Assembly: GCA_025526995.1 (NCBI GenBank)
Contig: JAHLKG010000003.1
Coordinates: 868,001 to 932,000, forward strand
Direction of reading: 5' to 3'
DNA from: Powellomyces hirtus
Lineage: Eukaryota > Chytridiomycota > Chytridiomycetes > Spizellomycetales > Powellomycetaceae
Length of the DNA: 64,000 bases
Both the position numbers and the translations under genes were made by a program. The first letter of the stretch is position 1. Each line of letters begins with the position of its first letter. Below, piece by piece: positions 60,850 to 64,000 of this stretch. Below the pieces are notes generated by a model. The model did no database searches, was not told where the DNA came from, and saw only the letters and a list, made by a program, of their open reading frames with translations.

Positions 60850-62622
60850 ATGGCTACCCTCTTTGGAGGCGGTCCCACGCTCTTACCTGCCCTCGCTTCA
60901 GCGTGGTGTCCTGAATATCCGGATCATCCCGAACTGGACGACGACCACGTCCCACCACCATCATACGACGACGCCGTACTCGGTACTCTCAGCAACTACT
61001 CACCCTATAGCGCTCTGCTGCGGCAACACTCGGGCACCAACCTCTCCCGTCTGCACACGCCATCCTCCTCCACCTCCCTTATTCCCTCCTCCCTCTCCCC
61101 AACCAGCGTGCAGAATGCCTTGCGCGAGCTCGCGGTTATCGCCTCCTTTGGTTCACACCAAGTGCGCACTCTTGCCTCCGGAATACACGACATTGTCACT
61201 GCCGGGTCCGCACGACCGGCTTGGAACTATGCAATGCACCTGGGCTTGCACATCGTGCGCTCAAATCTGGCCTTCCAAGGCGCCACCATCCCCAGATTAA
61301 GGTTCTGGTCGAACGCCGCCGGTGGCTCCAGTCTGCCTGCTGGTGTTGATTTGAAACAGATCAAATTTACCGTCGACCGTGATGTTCTTCTTGGATTCGA
61401 GAATGCCGGAGCAGAGTACCGCAAAGGAAGGAAGGCTGGACAATACCCAACAGTTTCTCCCGAGATTGCCGACGAGTGGAACAAGGCGAAGCGTCGATAC
61501 GAACTCGACGGCGAGTGGATCCAGCCCACTCCGCCGAGTCAGGCTTTGGTACCGTACCAGGCCCAAAGTTCTTCTTGGTTGGGTTCGTGGTTCGGTCAAA
61601 CTGCCTCAGCATCGACACAACCTACAGGAGCATCATCAGAACCGTCACGAACGCAAGTAATCTACTACCTGCACGGCGGGGCGTACATTGCTGGCAGCCC
61701 GCAAATCTACCGCAATCTCACCGGGCGAGTGTCCAAGGGAACCAACACCAAACTGTTCGCTCTCCGTTATCGTCTTGCTCCAGAGGCTCCTTTTCCTGCT
61801 GCCCTTCACGACGCCTTTGCAGGTTACCTGTATCTGATCAATCCCCACCATCCTTCCTTCCGACACCTCGACCCCACACACGCTCCCGTTGATCCCAAGG
61901 ACATTGTCTTCATGGGCGATTCGGCCGGAGGAGGTTTGGCTTTGAGCTTGCTCAATTACCTCAACCTGTACCTCCGATCACCTACCGGAGAACATCTGGT
62001 CCCTCTCCCAGGCGGTGCCGTCCTCCTCAGTCCATGGGTTGATCTCACCTTCACATCTCACTCATGGCACTCAAACGGCAAGTTCGATTGGCTTCCGGCA
62101 GTGGCGCGAGACATTCACAGCTTTGTTGCTCCGAATGTCCCGCATCCCGTTTACATGTACTTTTACGGAGAAAGCTGTACCAAGACAAGATCGCAGCTTG
62201 CCGCACTCACCAATCCGCATGAGAAAGAGATGGAGCCGACGGTTGCCAGTTCCATCGTCCAGGATCGCGTCGAACAATTTGTTCGACATCCGCTTGTGTC
62301 TCCCATCTTTGCGGAAACAATGGCTGGTCTCCCTCCCATTCTCATCCAAGCTGGCGATGCGGAGGTCCTTCGCGACGACTCTCTAGCGTTGGCCTTCAAG
62401 TACGACGCGGACAATGTCGGCCGGGAAGGTTCGACCGGCTGGGTGAGGCACGAACTGTATCAGGACATGGTCCACGTCTTTATCGCGGTGGGCTTTCTGA
62501 AACAAAGCACAACTGCGCTCACACGAATCAACCGATTCCTGGAGGAACTTGATGCTGGGCGTCCGCTGCCACCGATTGGAGAAGGTCACGGTGTTCTGAT
62601 CGATACTCACGTTGGAATATAA
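60850..62622 (+). CDS. Hormone-sensitive-lipase-type alpha/beta hydrolase
   Basis: A serine hydrolase of the HSL/bacterial family IV type, acting on acyl esters. A single exon gives 590 residues. The frame is open to 60553 upstream but has no ATG before 60850, which is therefore chosen. The N-terminal 270 residues are a family-specific cap with Pro/Ser linkers. The core has the oxyanion motif YYLHGGAYIAGSP (about residue 275), YRLAPEAPFPAALHDA, the nucleophile elbow GDSAGGGLA (Ser about 358), the acid in QAGDAEVLRDD (Asp about 503) and the base in DMVHVF (His about 542). The triad is complete, so activity is likely. No signal peptide or membrane helix is clear. Substrate (lipid, steryl ester or other) unknown. 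Confidence 0.92.
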   Translation: MATLFGGGPTLLPALASAWCPEYPDHPELDDDHVPPPSYDDAVLGTLSNYSPYSALLRQHSGTNLSRLHTPSSSTSLIPSSLSPTSVQNALRELAVIASFGSHQVRTLASGIHDIVTAGSARPAWNYAMHLGLHIVRSNLAFQGATIPRLRFWSNAAGGSSLPAGVDLKQIKFTVDRDVLLGFENAGAEYRKGRKAGQYPTVSPEIADEWNKAKRRYELDGEWIQPTPPSQALVPYQAQSSSWLGSWFGQTASASTQPTGASSEPSRTQVIYYLHGGAYIAGSPQIYRNLTGRVSKGTNTKLFALRYRLAPEAPFPAALHDAFAGYLYLINPHHPSFRHLDPTHAPVDPKDIVFMGDSAGGGLALSLLNYLNLYLRSPTGEHLVPLPGGAVLLSPWVDLTFTSHSWHSNGKFDWLPAVARDIHSFVAPNVPHPVYMYFYGESCTKTRSQLAALTNPHEKEMEPTVASSIVQDRVEQFVRHPLVSPIFAETMAGLPPILIQAGDAEVLRDDSLALAFKYDADNVGREGSTGWVRHELYQDMVHVFIAVGFLKQSTTALTRINRFLEELDAGRPLPPIGEGHGVLIDTHVGI

Positions 62623-62944
62623 AGAGGGCGAATGCACTAAAAAAAAGCATGGCTCTAACATCCACTAGATGGGGCTGACCCAGTATAACCAATGTAGCGC
62701 TTGTTTGTATATTTTTCATTGAACATAGTATATTATCCATGACCTGAGATACTCTACTCAAAAAGATGCCCCCATCCTCTTATCAATTATTTACAACTGG
62801 CTGAGTTAATCCTCCAAAATTTACAGGCCGCCAGCGCGTCCGATGCCGTCTACATACACAAGGTTCGTCCCATGTGGCACTACCCATAAGCCCGACATTC
62901 AGACATAAGCGTGCCAAGCCGCGATCTTCATGCACACTACATCA
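62623..62944. other. Convergent intergenic spacer
   Basis: About 320 bp lie between the lipase stop and the DPM3 stop. It holds both 3' ends, and AT-rich poly(A)-like stretches are seen. No gene. Confidence 0.45.
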
Positions 62945-63362
62945 TTAGTCCACGGCGACATTTTTACTTCGGAGATCAGATTTCGCAGCTTGGATGTCCT
63001 GTACAATCAAAATTTTAATGACAATGTGTGCTTGTAGAGGTAGCGCCCGTTGTCATACCTTCAACAAGCTGGCGTGAGCGTCAGGGCACTCTCCGAAAGT
63101 AAATAGGGCCCATCCTACATTCCCTAACGAGTATGCGCCAAATGTAACCAAGACCCAAAGAGGAAGCTAGAAGAATACAAGGTTTGCGGTCAGCGGGTCA
63201 AATGACTGTTGCAGCGCGTAACGGCAACGGCGGACGCAAGCTCACCACCGGTATGATACGGCCGATCGCAGAACTGCTATCAAAGAACGAGCTATACATG
63301 GCGAACAGCCATGTGAATAGAGAAACGACTGATATCGCCAGGGCACGGGACGCTCGAGACAT
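62945..63362 (-). CDS. DPM3: Dolichol-phosphate mannose synthase subunit 3
   Basis: A small ER membrane subunit that tethers the catalytic DPM1 through its C-terminus. Three exons (63362-63246, 63166-63059, 62998-62945), each a multiple of three, give 92 residues, the size of the human protein. Two hydrophobic helices are seen (LAISVVSLFTWLFAMYS and LPLWVLVTFGAYSLGNVGWALF). They are followed by the conserved FTFGECPDAHASLLKDIQAAKSDLRSK coiled-coil tail, of which the TF..C..A....L..I..A...LR pattern is diagnostic. DPM3 implies the multi-subunit Dol-P-Man synthase used by animals and most fungi rather than the single-chain budding-yeast form. Confidence 0.92.
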
Positions 63363-63780
63363 TGTGCTGAGGAAGCAAACGTGATCTCGTAGATCAGTCG
63401 GAAACAACGGGAAGCGGACTTTTCACGCTACGCGGAGCGGACTAGAGACGATGGTGGGCAGACTGACGGATGGGGTACTCGAACTGGAGAAATGAAGGGG
63501 TACGGTGAATGAATGGAAGGCTTTGTGATGTTATTAGTCGTACAAGCACGATGGTGGCTGCTCGTCGACACGAGGATTTGGGGGTGAACGCGCAACACCC
63601 TTGCAGAGTTCCAGCGTGGACACTGGCCGCAACCGTCATTCTCTATCGCATTCACAACATACCATACAAATTCCTTTTGCTGGACCCACAAATTACCTCG
63701 TGTGCAGAGACTGTGCTAACTCCCATCGAGTCTCAAATAAACCTTTTTCCCGGTCTCTTGTCGGTCCGCCTTGTCATTGC
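63363..63780. promoter_or_regulatory. Divergent promoter region DPM3 / SPX gene
   Basis: About 420 bp separate divergent starts. No clear motif. Short open frames overlap on both strands and are judged chance. Confidence 0.35.
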
Positions 63781-64000
63781 ATGAAGGTCAGTTTTCCCAC
63801 TGACACATTGGTGAACCAGAACGTGCCACCAACCAACTTACAAGAATTTCTCATCGCGGATAAAACCCATAGTTCGGCAAGTACATTCAGTCCCAGCAGG
63901 TGGAGTGGGCGGGACCCCAATACCTCAACTACAAGGGTCTGAAGAAGATCATCAACTCGCTTCAACACTCGCCGGACCAGCATGGCACATTTTCACTGCA
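63781..64000 (+). CDS. SPX-domain protein, 3' truncated by window edge
   Basis: Only the beginning is present. A 6-nt first exon (63781-63786, ATGAAG) is spliced by GTCAGT..CATAG to 63873, giving MKFGKYIQSQQVEWAG, then YLNYKGLKKIINSL. This is the canonical SPX opening, whose Lys cluster (here YKGLKKI) binds inositol pyrophosphates. The EW..YLNYK.LKKIINSL form is closest in memory to Pho81/Gde1-type proteins (SPX plus ankyrin plus glycerophosphodiesterase), but VTC or XPR1 types cannot be excluded because the rest is beyond the window. Confidence 0.85.

Overview
The window reads as nuclear DNA of an early-diverging, flagellated (zoosporic) fungus, most likely a chytrid. The case is: a myosin-motor/chitin-synthase fusion (7188-12861), which is a fungal-type enzyme; CFAP410, a cilium protein absent from non-flagellated fungi (38547-40105); dense genes with many short GT..AG introns, mostly 50-100 nt; and single genes on both strands without operons. 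No phylogeny could be run, so the group assignment is inference.

Layout. 1-6.2 kb: the 3' end of a C2H2 zinc-finger gene, the RNA kinase CLP1 (-) and the mitochondrial dynamin MGM1/OPA1 (+). 7.2-12.9 kb: myosin-chitin synthase (-). 14.1-21 kb: a Sec14/CRAL-TRIO protein (+), complex I subunit B12 (-), an 818-residue coiled-coil orphan in ten exons (+) and a low-complexity orphan (-). 21-25.1 kb: a gene-poor stretch with tandem repeats leading directly into an initiator tRNA-Met gene. 25.1-36.9 kb: PRP4 splicing kinase (-), a BtuF/TroA-like binding protein (-), alanine-glyoxylate aminotransferase (+), the GARP subunit VPS53 (-) and a membrane-anchored protein (+). 37.1-37.5 kb: a second initiator tRNA-Met gene in the opposite orientation, with the same upstream repeats. 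38.5-64 kb: CFAP410 (-), a PRELI/MSF1 protein (+), a lysine methyltransferase (-), MCM10 (+), a 97-residue orphan (-), ornithine carbamoyltransferase (+), a secreted orphan (+), a Bin3/MePCE RNA methyltransferase (-), FES1 (+), a SET protein (-), a Pho80-type cyclin (+), MLH1 (-), an HSL-type lipase/esterase (+), DPM3 (-) and the start of an SPX protein (+).

Most genes are housekeeping (RNA processing, DNA replication and repair, mitochondria, vesicle traffic, cell wall) and have no obvious joint pathway. The cyclin and the SPX protein could both belong to phosphate signalling, but this is only suggestive. Exon models were built by hand from reading-frame continuity and GT..AG sites. Total exon lengths that divide by three and rebuild known family motifs are the main support. 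The least explained structure is the pair of initiator-tRNA loci sharing an upstream repeat block as inverted copies about 13.8 kb apart. I saw no clear new multi-gene system.
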